Translations under genes and position numbers: made by a program | Shown here: piece by piece, positions 12,936 through 22,054 of the stretch | How positions within the stretch are numbered: position 1 is the first letter of the stretch | Layout of the letters: every line of letters starts with the position of its first letter | Origin: Azospirillum sp. RU38E | Lineage (GTDB): Bacteria > Pseudomonadota > Alphaproteobacteria > Azospirillales > Azospirillaceae | NCBI RefSeq assembly: GCF_900188385.1 | Contig: NZ_FZOI01000018.1 | Coordinates: forward strand, 44,846 to 108,845 | DNA length: 64,000 nucleotides | Reading direction: 5' to 3' | The notes under the pieces: model-generated | What the model saw: the letters and a program-made list of their open reading frames with translations, nothing else | Database searches by the model: none | What the model was told of the DNA's origin: nothing

Positions 12936-14486
12936 TCAGACCGGCTGCAGCCCGTATTGCTGAATACGGTTCAGCAGGTCACGGTGGCGCGGCAGGTCAC
13001 GCAGGGCCTGTTGGCGCGCCCGCTCGGCCTGGGCAAAGGCGCGGCGCGCGCTGGCGGCTTCCGCCTTCACCTGGGCCAGCCCGCTATAGTCCGCGGCGAA
13101 GCCCATGCCATGCATCACATATTGATAAGACGGCCAAGAGAACACCTCCGGCTGGTGCGGGAAATCGGCGGGGCCGGGCGGGTGATAGCGCCACAGTTCC
13201 AGCTTTTCCCGCAATTCCAGCGGAATGCTGGCCGGGTCCAGATTATCGCGCCAGAAGGCGGTATCGGTCCGCTTGGTCAGCACATAATGCAGCTTCAGGA
13301 ATTCGATGATCCGGTCCCAATGATGGGTGAAGGCGCGGTTGAACTGGCGGGACAGCGTGTCCATCACTGCCCGGTTGGCCGGCAGCCGGTCGGCGATGAA
13401 ATCCACCGCCGTTTCGATCAGCATCAGGGCCGATGCCTCCAGCGGTTCCAGGAAGCCGGCGGCCAGCCCGACCCCGACACAATTATGCGTCCAGAAGCTG
13501 GCGCGGTGGCCGGCGCGGATTTTGATCAGGCGCGGGCTCAACCCGTCGGCGGCGGGGCCCAGATAACGGCGCAGGCTCTCTTCCGCCGCCTCATCACTCA
13601 TATGTCGGCTGGAATAGACATGGCCGGTGCCACGCCGCGTGGGCAGGCCGATATCCCAGATCCATCCGGCATCCTGGGCGGTGGAAATGGTGTGCGTGGC
13701 AATGGGCGCGTCGGGCCGATCATAGGGCACCTGCAGCGCCAGCGCCCGGTCACAGAACAGCACATCGCTGCAATCCTTGAACGGCACGCCATAGGTGCCG
13801 CCCAGCAGCAGGGAGGCGAAACCGGTGCAATCAACGAAGAAATCCCCGTCGACCCGCCCCGCCCCGCGCAGGGTCAGCCCAGTCAGGTCGCCGGCTTCAT
13901 CCTGATGCACCTCGGTGATGTCATCCACCATATGGATGACGCCCAGCTTTTCCACCGCGTGGTCGCGCAGCAGATCGGCGAATTTCCCAGCATCCAAATG
14001 ATAGGCGTAATTGGCCAGCCCGGCATATTCCGGGCTGGTGATGGATTTCGGCGCCAACCCGGCGTCGCACAGGCTGGCCTGGAAATCCACCGCTTCGGCG
14101 AAATTCAACGGGTTTTCGCGGGCGAAAGCCTGCCAATGGCCGGACAGGTTGATCTGCGGTGCGCCCTGCGGCGGGTTCAGCGGGTGGTAATAAGCATCGC
14201 CAGCGCTGCCATCCGTCCAGCGGGCAAACTGGGCGCCCTGCTTGAAGGCGGCATCGCACTGGCGGATGAAATCGGTCTCCCGGATACCGATCTTGCGCAG
14301 GGTGTTGCGCATGGTCGGCCACGTCCCCTCCCCCACCCCGATGGTGCCGATCACCGCCGATTCGATGAGGATGACGCGCACGCCACCCGCCAGGCTGGTA
14401 CCATTGCGAGCGGCAATCCGGCCGGCGGCGATCCAGCCGGCGGAGCCGCCCCCGGCGATGACAACCGTTTTCACGGGCTTGTCCAT
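12936..14486 (-). CDS. Flavin-dependent tryptophan-halogenase-family protein
   Basis: A 516-residue FAD enzyme of the PrnA/RebH family. The nucleotide-binding GGGSAGW is at residues 12-18, the halogenase motif GWIWDIGL at about 274-281, the conserved lysine position is kept (Lys82 in AAFKQGAQF), and the glutamate in GFLEPLEAS (Glu347) matches the catalytic Glu of PrnA. On sequence it therefore retains halogenase residues. Related genes beside TonB receptors (Xanthomonas, Brevundimonas BrvH) halogenate indole weakly and their natural substrates are unknown. A strong GGGAGGAG site precedes the ATG. It is divergent from the TonB receptor gene. No flavin reductase partner is visible. Confidence 0.88.
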   Translation of the reverse strand: MDKPVKTVVIAGGGSAGWIAAGRIAARNGTSLAGGVRVILIESAVIGTIGVGEGTWPTMRNTLRKIGIRETDFIRQCDAAFKQGAQFARWTDGSAGDAYYHPLNPPQGAPQINLSGHWQAFARENPLNFAEAVDFQASLCDAGLAPKSITSPEYAGLANYAYHLDAGKFADLLRDHAVEKLGVIHMVDDITEVHQDEAGDLTGLTLRGAGRVDGDFFVDCTGFASLLLGGTYGVPFKDCSDVLFCDRALALQVPYDRPDAPIATHTISTAQDAGWIWDIGLPTRRGTGHVYSSRHMSDEAAEESLRRYLGPAADGLSPRLIKIRAGHRASFWTHNCVGVGLAAGFLEPLEASALMLIETAVDFIADRLPANRAVMDTLSRQFNRAFTHHWDRIIEFLKLHYVLTKRTDTAFWRDNLDPASIPLELREKLELWRYHPPGPADFPHQPEVFSWPSYQYVMHGMGFAADYSGLAQVKAEAASARRAFAQAERARQQALRDLPRHRDLLNRIQQYGLQPV

Positions 14487-14773
14487 AAACTCCTCCCACT
14501 TGATTATATTGGCATTTTTATGCCTTGGCGGGCAGACCGCAGCCCAACGGGCCGATGCAGATATACCACACGAGGGAACGTTTTAGCCCGAAAGCGTCAG
14601 TTCGTCGATTGCAATGTTATATTTATCTGATAATTCATATACAAGAAACCGACGGCAAGAACGGTGGAGGGGGCTCCTCCTCCGGCAGGCGTCGAAAATC
14701 CGGGCGGCACAATCCTGTTCGGTCAGACCGGTACGCCCGGTCAGCAAGAAGTAATGTGTGGGAGGAGTGACAT
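14487..14773. promoter_or_regulatory. Divergent promoter region, halogenase operon / TonB receptor
   Basis: About 287 bp separating the two divergent units. The middle is AT-rich (around 14615-14645, TTATATTTATCTGATAATTC), a likely promoter zone. Both genes carry near-identical GGGAGGAG ribosome binding sites. No convincing operator was picked out. Confidence 0.4.
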
Positions 14774-17572
14774 ATGCTGAAAAAGACTATGGGCCGGCGC
14801 ATGGCTGCCGGCCTGGGTGGTGTTGGCATGGCCGCGCTGTGCGCCCTGATCCCGGCAATGCCGGCGATGGCGCAGAATGCCAATGGTGCTACGGACGGCA
14901 CGCTGGATGAAATCGTCGTCACCGGTATCCGCCGCTCCCTGCAGGCTTCGGCGGAAATGAAGCGTTCCGCCGGCATTGTGATGGACAGCATCGCCAGCGA
15001 AGATCTGGGCAAGTTCCCGGACAGCAACGTGGCGGAATCGCTGCAGCGCATCCCTGGCGTCTCCATCGACCGCAGCGGCGGCGAAGGCCGTTTTGTCACC
15101 GTTCGCGGTTTCGGGCCGGAATTCAACACGGTGCTGGTCAATGGCCGTTCCTTCGCCTCGGAAAACCAGGGCCGCGAATTCTCCTTCGACCTGCTGGCCG
15201 CCGAACTGATTTCCGGCGCTGACGTCTATAAGACCAGCCAGGCCGCAGTGCAGGATGGCGGCATCGGCGCCACCATCAATGTGAAGACGGCGCGCCCGTT
15301 TGATATTGGCGGGTTCAAGGCCATCGCGTCCGCCAAGGGCGTGTATGAAGAGAATAACAAGAAGGTCTCGCCGCAGGCCTTCGGCTTGCTGTCCGGCACC
15401 TTCAATGATGACAAGCTGGGTGCCCTGCTGGCCGTGTCCTACCAGAAGCGTGAGACGGAAACCCCGTCCACCACGGTGAACGGCTATCTGTCCGGCCAGA
15501 CGATCGGCCCCTCCTCCAACCCCATCGCCACCAATGTCTATGCCCCGCGTAACCTGGATATCGGCCAGGAAACGTCGGAGCGCGAACGCATTGGCGTCAA
15601 CCTGACCACCCAGCTGCAGGCCAATGACGATCTGGTCTTCACCCTGGACGGGTTGTACAACAAGTTCACCGTTGACGCGACGAACCACGCGCTGGGCAAC
15701 TGGTTTGAGCCTTCCAGCTACACCGCCGCCCAGATTGATTCCAACCGCACGGTTACCGGGCTGACGACCAACGGCAATGCCGACCTGATCGTTGACACCA
15801 ATAACCGTAACGTCACCACCAAGGCTCTGGGGCTGAATGGCGCCTGGAACGTCAATGATAATCTGACAGTGAAGGCGGACGCTTCCTGGTCCAAGGCCCG
15901 CAATAATAACGGCGGCAAGGATGTCTTCACCGTTATCGGCATTCCTTCCACCTACAGCTTCCAGCAGGCGGATGGCGGCGGCTTCCCCTCCGTCTTCGGT
16001 CACACCACCTCACTGACCGACCCGACGCGGGGCCGCACCCATATCGCCATCCGCCAGGGCAATGATGAGGCGGAAGAGGTGTTCGAGTATAAGCTGGACA
16101 CCGAATGGAAGAGCGATGGCGGCGTGCTGGATGCCATCCGTTTCGGCCTGATCAATACCAACCGCGAAAAGACCAGCAATTCGGTCTCCAGCGACCCGAA
16201 CATTCAGTGCCTCTATTGCGGCTATCCGACCTCGGCTGATGCTTCCCTGCTGAAGCCGTTCAGCCTGGGCAGCTTCCTGGGTTCCGGCGGGCGTTTCCCG
16301 GCCAATTTCATGACCTATGATGCCGACGCCTATTTCCGCTTCCTGGAAAGCCCGGCAGCAGCAGCGGCCCTGGATAAAGCCAATAACCTGGCACCGGGCA
16401 CCACGGCGGCCCGTATCGCTGCCAGCAACGGTTATGCGGCGACCCGCCAGCCCAATTCCTTCTCCGTGAAGGAAAGCGTCTATGGCGGTTATCTGGATAC
16501 CGACTTCAAGGGTGACCTGGGTGGTTTGCCCTGGTTCGTGAATATCGGCTTCCGCTATATCCACACCGAGGTGAAGGCCGCGGGCCAGCAGCTGGCCCTG
16601 ACCGACATCCTGCCGGTGACTGGCGACAATACCATCTATACGGCGGTCTATGCCAATAACGGCGTGCCGGTGGCGACCAGCCAGAAGAGCAGCTACGATT
16701 ACCTGCTGCCCAGCCTGAACGTGAAGATCGACCTGACGGACGATGTGATCGCCCGTTTCGGTGCTTCCCGCACGCTGACCCGCCCGCAGATCAGCGATAT
16801 GGCGCCGCGTATCAGCTTTGATACGGTGCGTCCGGCCAGCCTGGACGCTTCGGGCGGCAACCCGTCGCTGAAGCCCTACACCTCTGACAATTTCGACATG
16901 TCGTTCGAATGGTACCCGACCCGTACCACCACCCTGTCGGCGGCCGCTTTCTATAAGCGCGTCAACAATTTCGTGGTGCAGACCCGGGCGGATGAGGTGT
17001 TCACCATCGCCAATGCCGGCAAGCTGGCGGTGGGTGCCGGTGGCGTGACCGGGCCGAACCAGGTAACGTTCAGCGTGCGCCGTCCGCGCAACGCGCAGAG
17101 CGCCAATGTCCATGGGTTTGAGTTCAACGTGAACCACACGATGGATTACCTGCCCGGTCTGCTGGCCGGTTTCGGTATCCAGGCGAACGCCACCTTCGTG
17201 GACAGCAACGCCGTGTTCGACCCCAGCTCCACCACCACCTCCTTCGCGCTGGAAGGTTTGGGTGACAGCCAGAACCTGGCCGTTTTCTATGAAATGGACG
17301 GGCTGTCGGCACGCGTCGCCTATAACCGCCGCGAACGTTTCCTGGAAAGCCTGGTCAACCCCAGCGCTGGTTCCGATCCGGTCTACCGCCGGACCTATGA
17401 TCAGGTTGACGCCCGCGTCAGCTACAATGTGCTTGAGAATGTGCAGGTCTTCGCTGAAGGCACCAATATTTTCGGCAGCGAAGTCGTCACCACCGGCCGC
17501 TTCGACAATCAGGTCCTGACCTATGTCGATACGGGTGCCCGTTACGCAATCGGTGTCCGCGCCGATTTCTAA
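14774..17572 (+). CDS. TonB-dependent outer-membrane receptor
   Basis: A 932-residue outer-membrane transporter. The signal peptide covers about residues 1-33 (ending AMPAMAQ), followed by a TonB box DEIVVTG near residue 44, a plug domain (VAESLQRIPGVSIDR, FVTVRGFGPEFNTVLVNGR) and a long beta barrel ending in the aromatic-terminated YAIGVRADF required for BAM insertion. The family form, with IRRSLQASAEMKRSAGIVMDS after the TonB box, is the type linked in Caulobacter and Xanthomonas to carbohydrate uptake. Its divergent neighbours are the halogenase-like and SapC genes. The substrate is unknown; a plant-derived sugar or aryl glycoside is a guess from the nearby GH2 and ROK genes. Confidence 0.95.
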   Translation: MLKKTMGRRMAAGLGGVGMAALCALIPAMPAMAQNANGATDGTLDEIVVTGIRRSLQASAEMKRSAGIVMDSIASEDLGKFPDSNVAESLQRIPGVSIDRSGGEGRFVTVRGFGPEFNTVLVNGRSFASENQGREFSFDLLAAELISGADVYKTSQAAVQDGGIGATINVKTARPFDIGGFKAIASAKGVYEENNKKVSPQAFGLLSGTFNDDKLGALLAVSYQKRETETPSTTVNGYLSGQTIGPSSNPIATNVYAPRNLDIGQETSERERIGVNLTTQLQANDDLVFTLDGLYNKFTVDATNHALGNWFEPSSYTAAQIDSNRTVTGLTTNGNADLIVDTNNRNVTTKALGLNGAWNVNDNLTVKADASWSKARNNNGGKDVFTVIGIPSTYSFQQADGGGFPSVFGHTTSLTDPTRGRTHIAIRQGNDEAEEVFEYKLDTEWKSDGGVLDAIRFGLINTNREKTSNSVSSDPNIQCLYCGYPTSADASLLKPFSLGSFLGSGGRFPANFMTYDADAYFRFLESPAAAAALDKANNLAPGTTAARIAASNGYAATRQPNSFSVKESVYGGYLDTDFKGDLGGLPWFVNIGFRYIHTEVKAAGQQLALTDILPVTGDNTIYTAVYANNGVPVATSQKSSYDYLLPSLNVKIDLTDDVIARFGASRTLTRPQISDMAPRISFDTVRPASLDASGGNPSLKPYTSDNFDMSFEWYPTRTTTLSAAAFYKRVNNFVVQTRADEVFTIANAGKLAVGAGGVTGPNQVTFSVRRPRNAQSANVHGFEFNVNHTMDYLPGLLAGFGIQANATFVDSNAVFDPSSTTTSFALEGLGDSQNLAVFYEMDGLSARVAYNRRERFLESLVNPSAGSDPVYRRTYDQVDARVSYNVLENVQVFAEGTNIFGSEVVTTGRFDNQVLTYVDTGARYAIGVRADF

Positions 17573-17608
17573 CGGTTTTTGACTCTCCCTTCTTCCTCAG
17601 GATCCCTG

Positions 17609-17640
17609 AAAGGGGGCGGCCCGTCCGCCCCCTTCTTTTT
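17609..17640 (+). terminator. Rho-independent terminator after the TonB receptor
   Basis: A 10-bp stem (AAGGGGGCGG at 17610-17619 with CCGCCCCCTT at 17625-17634) is followed by CTTTTT. It lies 37 bp after the receptor stop and may also serve the convergent ROK kinase gene. Confidence 0.85.
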
Positions 17641-17649
17641 ATGGGAAAC

Positions 17650-18576
17650 TTACGGCTGCAAGGCCAGCACGGCGGCCCCGATCAACCCGGCATTGGCCCC
17701 CAGTTCGGCCGGCACCAGCAACGGTTCCTCCGTCCGCCGCAGGATCAGGGCACGGACGGCCTGATCCAGGGCCGCCACCAGCGGCGCCGATGAACCGAGG
17801 CCGCCACCCACCGGCACCCGATGCGGGCCGATGGCATTGACCAGCAGGGCCAACGGTTCAGACACCAGTTCCAGGAAGATGGACATGGTGCGGCTGCTGA
17901 GAGCCTCACCCGCCTGCCAGCCGTCAACGATGCTGCGACTGTCCAGCCCCTGGCCCGTCAGATGGCGGTGCAGCCGTTCCAGCCCGCGCGCACTGCCGAA
18001 GGTCTCGACACAGCCCATCCTGCCGCAGCCGCATTCCAGCCGGGGAATGGCGACGGGGGGCGATCCGGCCATGGTTTTCACAATGGCGCCATGGCCCCAT
18101 TCCCCGGTGATGCCGGCAGCCCCGGAGATCAACCGGCCACCCACCACCAGCCCGCCGCCAATGCCGGTGCCCAGGATGATGCCGAACACCACCCGGTGGC
18201 CCCGCCCGGCGCCAACGGTGGCCTCCGCCAGGGCGAAACAGTCGGCATCATTGGCCACCCGCACCGGGCGGCCCAGCGCCACCGTCAGTTCCGCCGCCAG
18301 CCGATGCCCCACCAGCCCACCCAGGTTGGAGGCGGCGGTCAGGATGCCGCTGTCCGGATCAACGATGCCGGCCATGGAGATGGCCAGCGGCGCATCCGCC
18401 GGCTGCCCCGCGCCATGGCGGGCGCAGAGGCCGGCCAGCGCCGCCACGAAATCCGCCCAGCTATGGGCCGGGGTCGGCACCTGATCGACCTGTCGCACCG
18501 CCTCCCCATTGCGGGGGGCGAGGCCGAATTTCATGAAGGAACCGCCGATATCGACACAGAAAGCCACGGCAGACAC
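17650..18576 (-). CDS. ROK-family sugar kinase
   Basis: A 308-residue cytoplasmic kinase with the ROK layout: ATP site CVDIGGSFMKFG at the start, catalytic Asp in RVANDADCFALAE (about Asp110), GTGIGGGLV glycine motif, and the zinc-binding set of His162 with Cys182/184/189 in ECGCGRMGC. It probably phosphorylates a hexose or N-acetylhexosamine; the sequence alone does not fix which. The start is a GTG. It is the last gene of a four-gene operon (solute-binding protein, two permeases, kinase), 9 bp after the permease stop, so its substrate is likely released from what the ABC system imports. Confidence 0.9.
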   Translation of the reverse strand: MSAVAFCVDIGGSFMKFGLAPRNGEAVRQVDQVPTPAHSWADFVAALAGLCARHGAGQPADAPLAISMAGIVDPDSGILTAASNLGGLVGHRLAAELTVALGRPVRVANDADCFALAEATVGAGRGHRVVFGIILGTGIGGGLVVGGRLISGAAGITGEWGHGAIVKTMAGSPPVAIPRLECGCGRMGCVETFGSARGLERLHRHLTGQGLDSRSIVDGWQAGEALSSRTMSIFLELVSEPLALLVNAIGPHRVPVGGGLGSSAPLVAALDQAVRALILRRTEEPLLVPAELGANAGLIGAAVLALQP

Positions 18577-18585
18577 ACCCGTTCG

Positions 18586-19452
18586 TCAGCTTCTCGGGTC
18601 AAGCAGGTCGCGCAGACCATCGCCGAGGATGTTGAAACCAAGCACGGTCAGCATGATCGCCAGACCGGGAAACAGGGACATATAGATATTCACGCCCAGA
18701 TAGTTGCGCCCATCGCTCATCATCGCCCCCCATTCGGGCATGGGCGGCTGCGCCCCCATACCCAGGAAGGACAGGCTGGCCGCTGACAAAACCACCGTGC
18801 CCGCCGTCAGGGTGGATTGCACGATGACGGGGCCAAGGGCATTGCGCAGGATATGGTCGAACATGATGCGCGGCGTGGATGCGCCCAGGGCCCGCGCCGC
18901 CTCCACATAATCCATGCTTTTCAGGCCCAAAGCCACGTTGCGCATCAGCCGCGCATAGACAGGCACGGAGAAAATGGCGATGGCGATCAACAGGTTGAAC
19001 AGGCCCGGCCCCAGGATGGAGACGATCAGGATGGCCAGCACCACACCCGGAAAGGCGAACAGCACATCCATGGTCCACATGATCACCTGATCGACCAGCC
19101 CGCCGATGGTGCCGGCGGCCAGCCCCAGCGGCACGCCCACCAGCACCGCCAGCCCGACGCCCACCACCACTTCTAACAAGGACAACCGCGCGCCATAGAG
19201 CACGCGGGCCAGCAGGTCGCGGCCATTATCATCGGTGCCGAACGGATGGTCCCAACTGGGCGGCAACAAAGCGTCGGACAGCACCTGTTCATAGGGATCG
19301 GCGGGCGACAGCAGCGGGGCCAGGATGGCGGCCAGCAGCACCAGCCCCACCAGCAAGCCGCCGATGAAGATGCTGCGGCGACGGGACAGCCAGCGCCGGC
19401 GGCGACGTGCCTTGCTGTCCATGGGGGCCATGGTGGCGGTGATCTCGGTCAT
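18586..19452 (-). CDS. Peptide-type ABC transporter permease (DppC/OppC-like)
   Basis: A 288-residue inner-membrane permease. A basic N-terminus (SKARRRRRWLSRRR) precedes the first of about six membrane spans (IFIGGLLVGLVLLAAILAPLL), then the HPFGTDDNGRDLLARVLYGARLSL segment characteristic of DppC-type subunits, and the EAA loop EAARALGASTPRIMFDHILRNALGP that docks on the ATPases. The ATG at 19452 is preferred over a TTG at 19464 that would overlap the previous stop. It pairs with the permease just upstream. Confidence 0.94.
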   Translation of the reverse strand: MTEITATMAPMDSKARRRRRWLSRRRSIFIGGLLVGLVLLAAILAPLLSPADPYEQVLSDALLPPSWDHPFGTDDNGRDLLARVLYGARLSLLEVVVGVGLAVLVGVPLGLAAGTIGGLVDQVIMWTMDVLFAFPGVVLAILIVSILGPGLFNLLIAIAIFSVPVYARLMRNVALGLKSMDYVEAARALGASTPRIMFDHILRNALGPVIVQSTLTAGTVVLSAASLSFLGMGAQPPMPEWGAMMSDGRNYLGVNIYMSLFPGLAIMLTVLGFNILGDGLRDLLDPRS

Positions 19453-19460
19453 GGTGGCCC

Positions 19461-20381
19461 TCAATCAAACCGGATGCGGGGATTGATGGCCGCGATCAGC
19501 ATCTCGGCCAGAAAATTCATCACAACGACGGCGGTGACGGCCACCAGGGTGACGCCCTGCACCGTCGGGTAATCACGGAAGCGCACGGAATCCACCAGTA
19601 GCCGGCCCAGGCCGGGCCAGTTGAACACCGATTCCGTCACCACCGCCCCGCCCAACATGCTGCCGAAATTCAGGCCGATGATGGTGACGATGGGCACCAG
19701 GGCATTGCGCAGCGCGTGCTTGCGCATCACGACACTTTCCGGCAGGCCCTTGGCGCGGGCGGTGCGGATATAATCCTGGCCCACCACCTCAATCATGGAG
19801 GCGCGCGTCATGCGGGCAATCACCGCCGTCGGCATCACGGCCAGGGTGATGGCCGGCATGATGTAATGCCTCCACGTCCCCGACCCCATCAGCGGCAGCC
19901 AGCCCAGTTCCACCGCGAAATAATTCATCGCCAGCAGGGCCAGCCAGAAATTGGCGATGGAGGCGCCGGCAATGGCGAACAGCATGGTTGCCTGATCGGG
20001 CCAGCGATTGCGGTTGACCGCCGCCGTCATGCCCGCTGACAGACCAACCGAAATGGCGATGCCATAAGCGACCAGGGCCAGCGAAATGGTTTTGGGCAGC
20101 CGTTCGGCGATTTCCACTGTCACCGGTCGGCCCGACCGGATGGAGGTGCCCAGGTCACCCCCCAGCGCCGACCCGGCGAAACGCAGATATTGCAGCGGCA
20201 GGGGATCATCCAGCCCCAGGCGGACGCGCATGGCATCCACCGCTTCCTGCGGTGCCTCCGGCCCTGCCATCAGGCGAGCGGGATCGCCCGGCAGGGCGCG
20301 CAGCGCCACGAAGACCAGCAGCGAAACCCCCAGCAGGATCAGCGGCAGGGTGATCAGTTTCTTCAGCAGATAAATATGCAT
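19461..20381 (-). CDS. Peptide-type ABC transporter permease (DppB/OppB-like)
   Basis: A 306-residue inner-membrane permease with the standard DppB start (LKKLITLPLILLGVSLLVFVALRALPGDPA), about six membrane spans, and the EAA-type loop containing TARAKGLPESVVMRKHALRNALVPI. It starts 1 bp after the solute-binding protein's stop, and its own stop is 8 bp before the DppC-like start, so the genes are tightly cotranscribed. Confidence 0.94.
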   Translation of the reverse strand: MHIYLLKKLITLPLILLGVSLLVFVALRALPGDPARLMAGPEAPQEAVDAMRVRLGLDDPLPLQYLRFAGSALGGDLGTSIRSGRPVTVEIAERLPKTISLALVAYGIAISVGLSAGMTAAVNRNRWPDQATMLFAIAGASIANFWLALLAMNYFAVELGWLPLMGSGTWRHYIMPAITLAVMPTAVIARMTRASMIEVVGQDYIRTARAKGLPESVVMRKHALRNALVPIVTIIGLNFGSMLGGAVVTESVFNWPGLGRLLVDSVRFRDYPTVQGVTLVAVTAVVVMNFLAEMLIAAINPRIRFD

Positions 20382-20382
20382 G

Positions 20383-21933
20383 TTAAGGCTTCACCGCATC
20401 GCGCACGGCGATGCCGCCGCCCGGTTCCGTCCACAGGTTCTGGATGTTGGCCTGTGCGGCAAACAGATCCTTTTTGTAGTACAGCAGCACATGTGGCGCG
20501 TCGGCATTGATCAGTTTCTGCGCCTCCCCATAGAGCGCGTTGCGGGCGGCTTCGTCGGCTGTCGCCGCCGCCTTGTCCAGCAAGCCATCCAACGCGGGGG
20601 AGGAATAGAAGCCCAGATTGGCCCCGGTCGGCACGAAGCTGGCGGTGTGATAAAGCGGGCGCAACTGCATATCCGCCCCGTTCACCCCCGACGACCAGGA
20701 GGTGAGGATAGCGCCCGTACCTTCCTTGGCCTTCTGATCCGGGTTGGCGAAGGCGGCATTAGACCAGACGCCGCTTTCCATTTTACGGACTTCCAGCTTC
20801 ACGCCGATCTTGGCCCACATGCCTTGCAGCACCTCGGCAATGCGCGCCTCCGGTTCCTGCACCGCCACCGACAGGCTGAACCCGTCCGGCAGCCCGGCCT
20901 GAACCAGCAGTTCCCGAGCTTTTACAAGGTCGAACGGATAGGGGTTCAGGCTGGCATCATAGCCGGGGGTGACGGGGGATAGCGGGGAATTGGCCGGGCG
21001 GCCAAAGCCGAACATGATGGCTTTCACCAGGGCCGCCCGGTCAGTGGCCAGGTTCAGGGCCTGGCGCACCCGCACATCATCCAGCGGTTTCTGCTTCAGG
21101 TTCAGCGCCACGAAGAACACCACCGCCCCGTCGCTTTCATGCAGCGTCAGAGCGGTATTGGCCTTGACCATGCGGGCGAAAACCGGGGGCAGCGGGTTGA
21201 CGATATCCACCTCCCCCGCCTGGATCGCCATGTTCAGCACGGATTGTTCGGCGGTCCAGGTCCATTTGACCCGCTCCGTCCCGCCCGGCTTGCCCCAATA
21301 GCCGGAGAAGCGTTCTTCCAGCACATATTCGCCGGAGCGATATTCCACCAGCCGGTAAGGCCCGGTGCCCACGGCCAGGCGGGACAGGGTGCCGGCGGCA
21401 TCGGCCTTGGGGCTGACCATCAGGGCAGGCCCGGTGGTCAGCAGCGACAGAAAGGCCGGATACGGCCCCTTCAGCGTGAATTGCACATTCATATCATCCA
21501 GCGCCACCACGCTGGCCAGCACCTGCCGGATACGGCCGGATGCCGCTAAGCCGCGCTTGCTATCCAGATGGCGTTGGAAATTCTTCACCACCACATCGGC
21601 GTTGAAGGGCGTGCCGTCATGGAAGCTGACGCCGGGCCGCAGCTTGAAGGTCCAGACCAGCCCGGCGGCATCGCTGGACCATTCAGTGGCCAGCGCCGGC
21701 TCCAACTGCAATTGCCGGTTCCGCCGCACCAGCCCTTCATAAAGCGGTTCCAGCACCGTGTAGGTGAAGGTCGCCGTCTGGTCGCCGGGGTCCATGCTGC
21801 GCGGTGCCTCATTCTGCAACACGTTCAGCGTTGCGGCGAGGGCCGCCAGGGGCAACCCCGCCAGCAGCCCGGCAAACAGGGTGGCCGCCACCAAGCGACC
21901 CTTCCTGACATTTGGCAACCCACGCGCCTTCAT
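20383..21933 (-). CDS. ABC transporter periplasmic solute-binding protein, family 5
   Basis: A 516-residue SBP_bac_5 protein of the DppA/OppA/NikA class. A signal peptide spans about residues 1-27 (RLVAATLFAGLLAGLPLAALAA), with mature start near TLNVLQNEAPRSMDP, typical of the family. Family landmarks include LEPLYEGLVRRN, WTFKLRPGVSFHDGTPFNADVVV and the late VRQALNLATDRAALVKAIMFG. It leads the leftward operon and probably defines what the importer binds: peptides, glycopeptides, or other amphiphilic small molecules. The ATG at 21933 is chosen because the upstream TTG extension lacks signal-peptide character. Confidence 0.93.
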   Translation of the reverse strand: MKARGLPNVRKGRLVAATLFAGLLAGLPLAALAATLNVLQNEAPRSMDPGDQTATFTYTVLEPLYEGLVRRNRQLQLEPALATEWSSDAAGLVWTFKLRPGVSFHDGTPFNADVVVKNFQRHLDSKRGLAASGRIRQVLASVVALDDMNVQFTLKGPYPAFLSLLTTGPALMVSPKADAAGTLSRLAVGTGPYRLVEYRSGEYVLEERFSGYWGKPGGTERVKWTWTAEQSVLNMAIQAGEVDIVNPLPPVFARMVKANTALTLHESDGAVVFFVALNLKQKPLDDVRVRQALNLATDRAALVKAIMFGFGRPANSPLSPVTPGYDASLNPYPFDLVKARELLVQAGLPDGFSLSVAVQEPEARIAEVLQGMWAKIGVKLEVRKMESGVWSNAAFANPDQKAKEGTGAILTSWSSGVNGADMQLRPLYHTASFVPTGANLGFYSSPALDGLLDKAAATADEAARNALYGEAQKLINADAPHVLLYYKKDLFAAQANIQNLWTEPGGGIAVRDAVKP

Positions 21934-22011
21934 CGGCTTGAAACCCCTGCCCAGCAGCAAACTTTACCAACCCTACCAAAAGCCTCTTCACTTTTGAACT
22001 AATTATGCGTA

Positions 22012-22021
22012 CTAAATTTAG
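22012..22021. promoter_or_regulatory. Candidate operator palindrome between divergent transport operons
   Basis: CTAAATTTAG is a perfect 10-bp palindrome in the AT-rich gap (21934-22054) between the solute-binding protein and the ROK regulator. ROK repressors of the NagC/Mlc type bind AT-rich dyads, so this is a plausible site, but a 10-bp palindrome in AT-rich DNA is weak evidence. Confidence 0.3.
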
Positions 22022-22054
22022 AAATTGAACTTAACCCTCAGGCCCATCTCCCCG

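Noticed and set aside
14741..16003. A 420-codon leftward frame opposite the TonB receptor
   Set aside because: Antisense of the receptor and lacks sensible domains.
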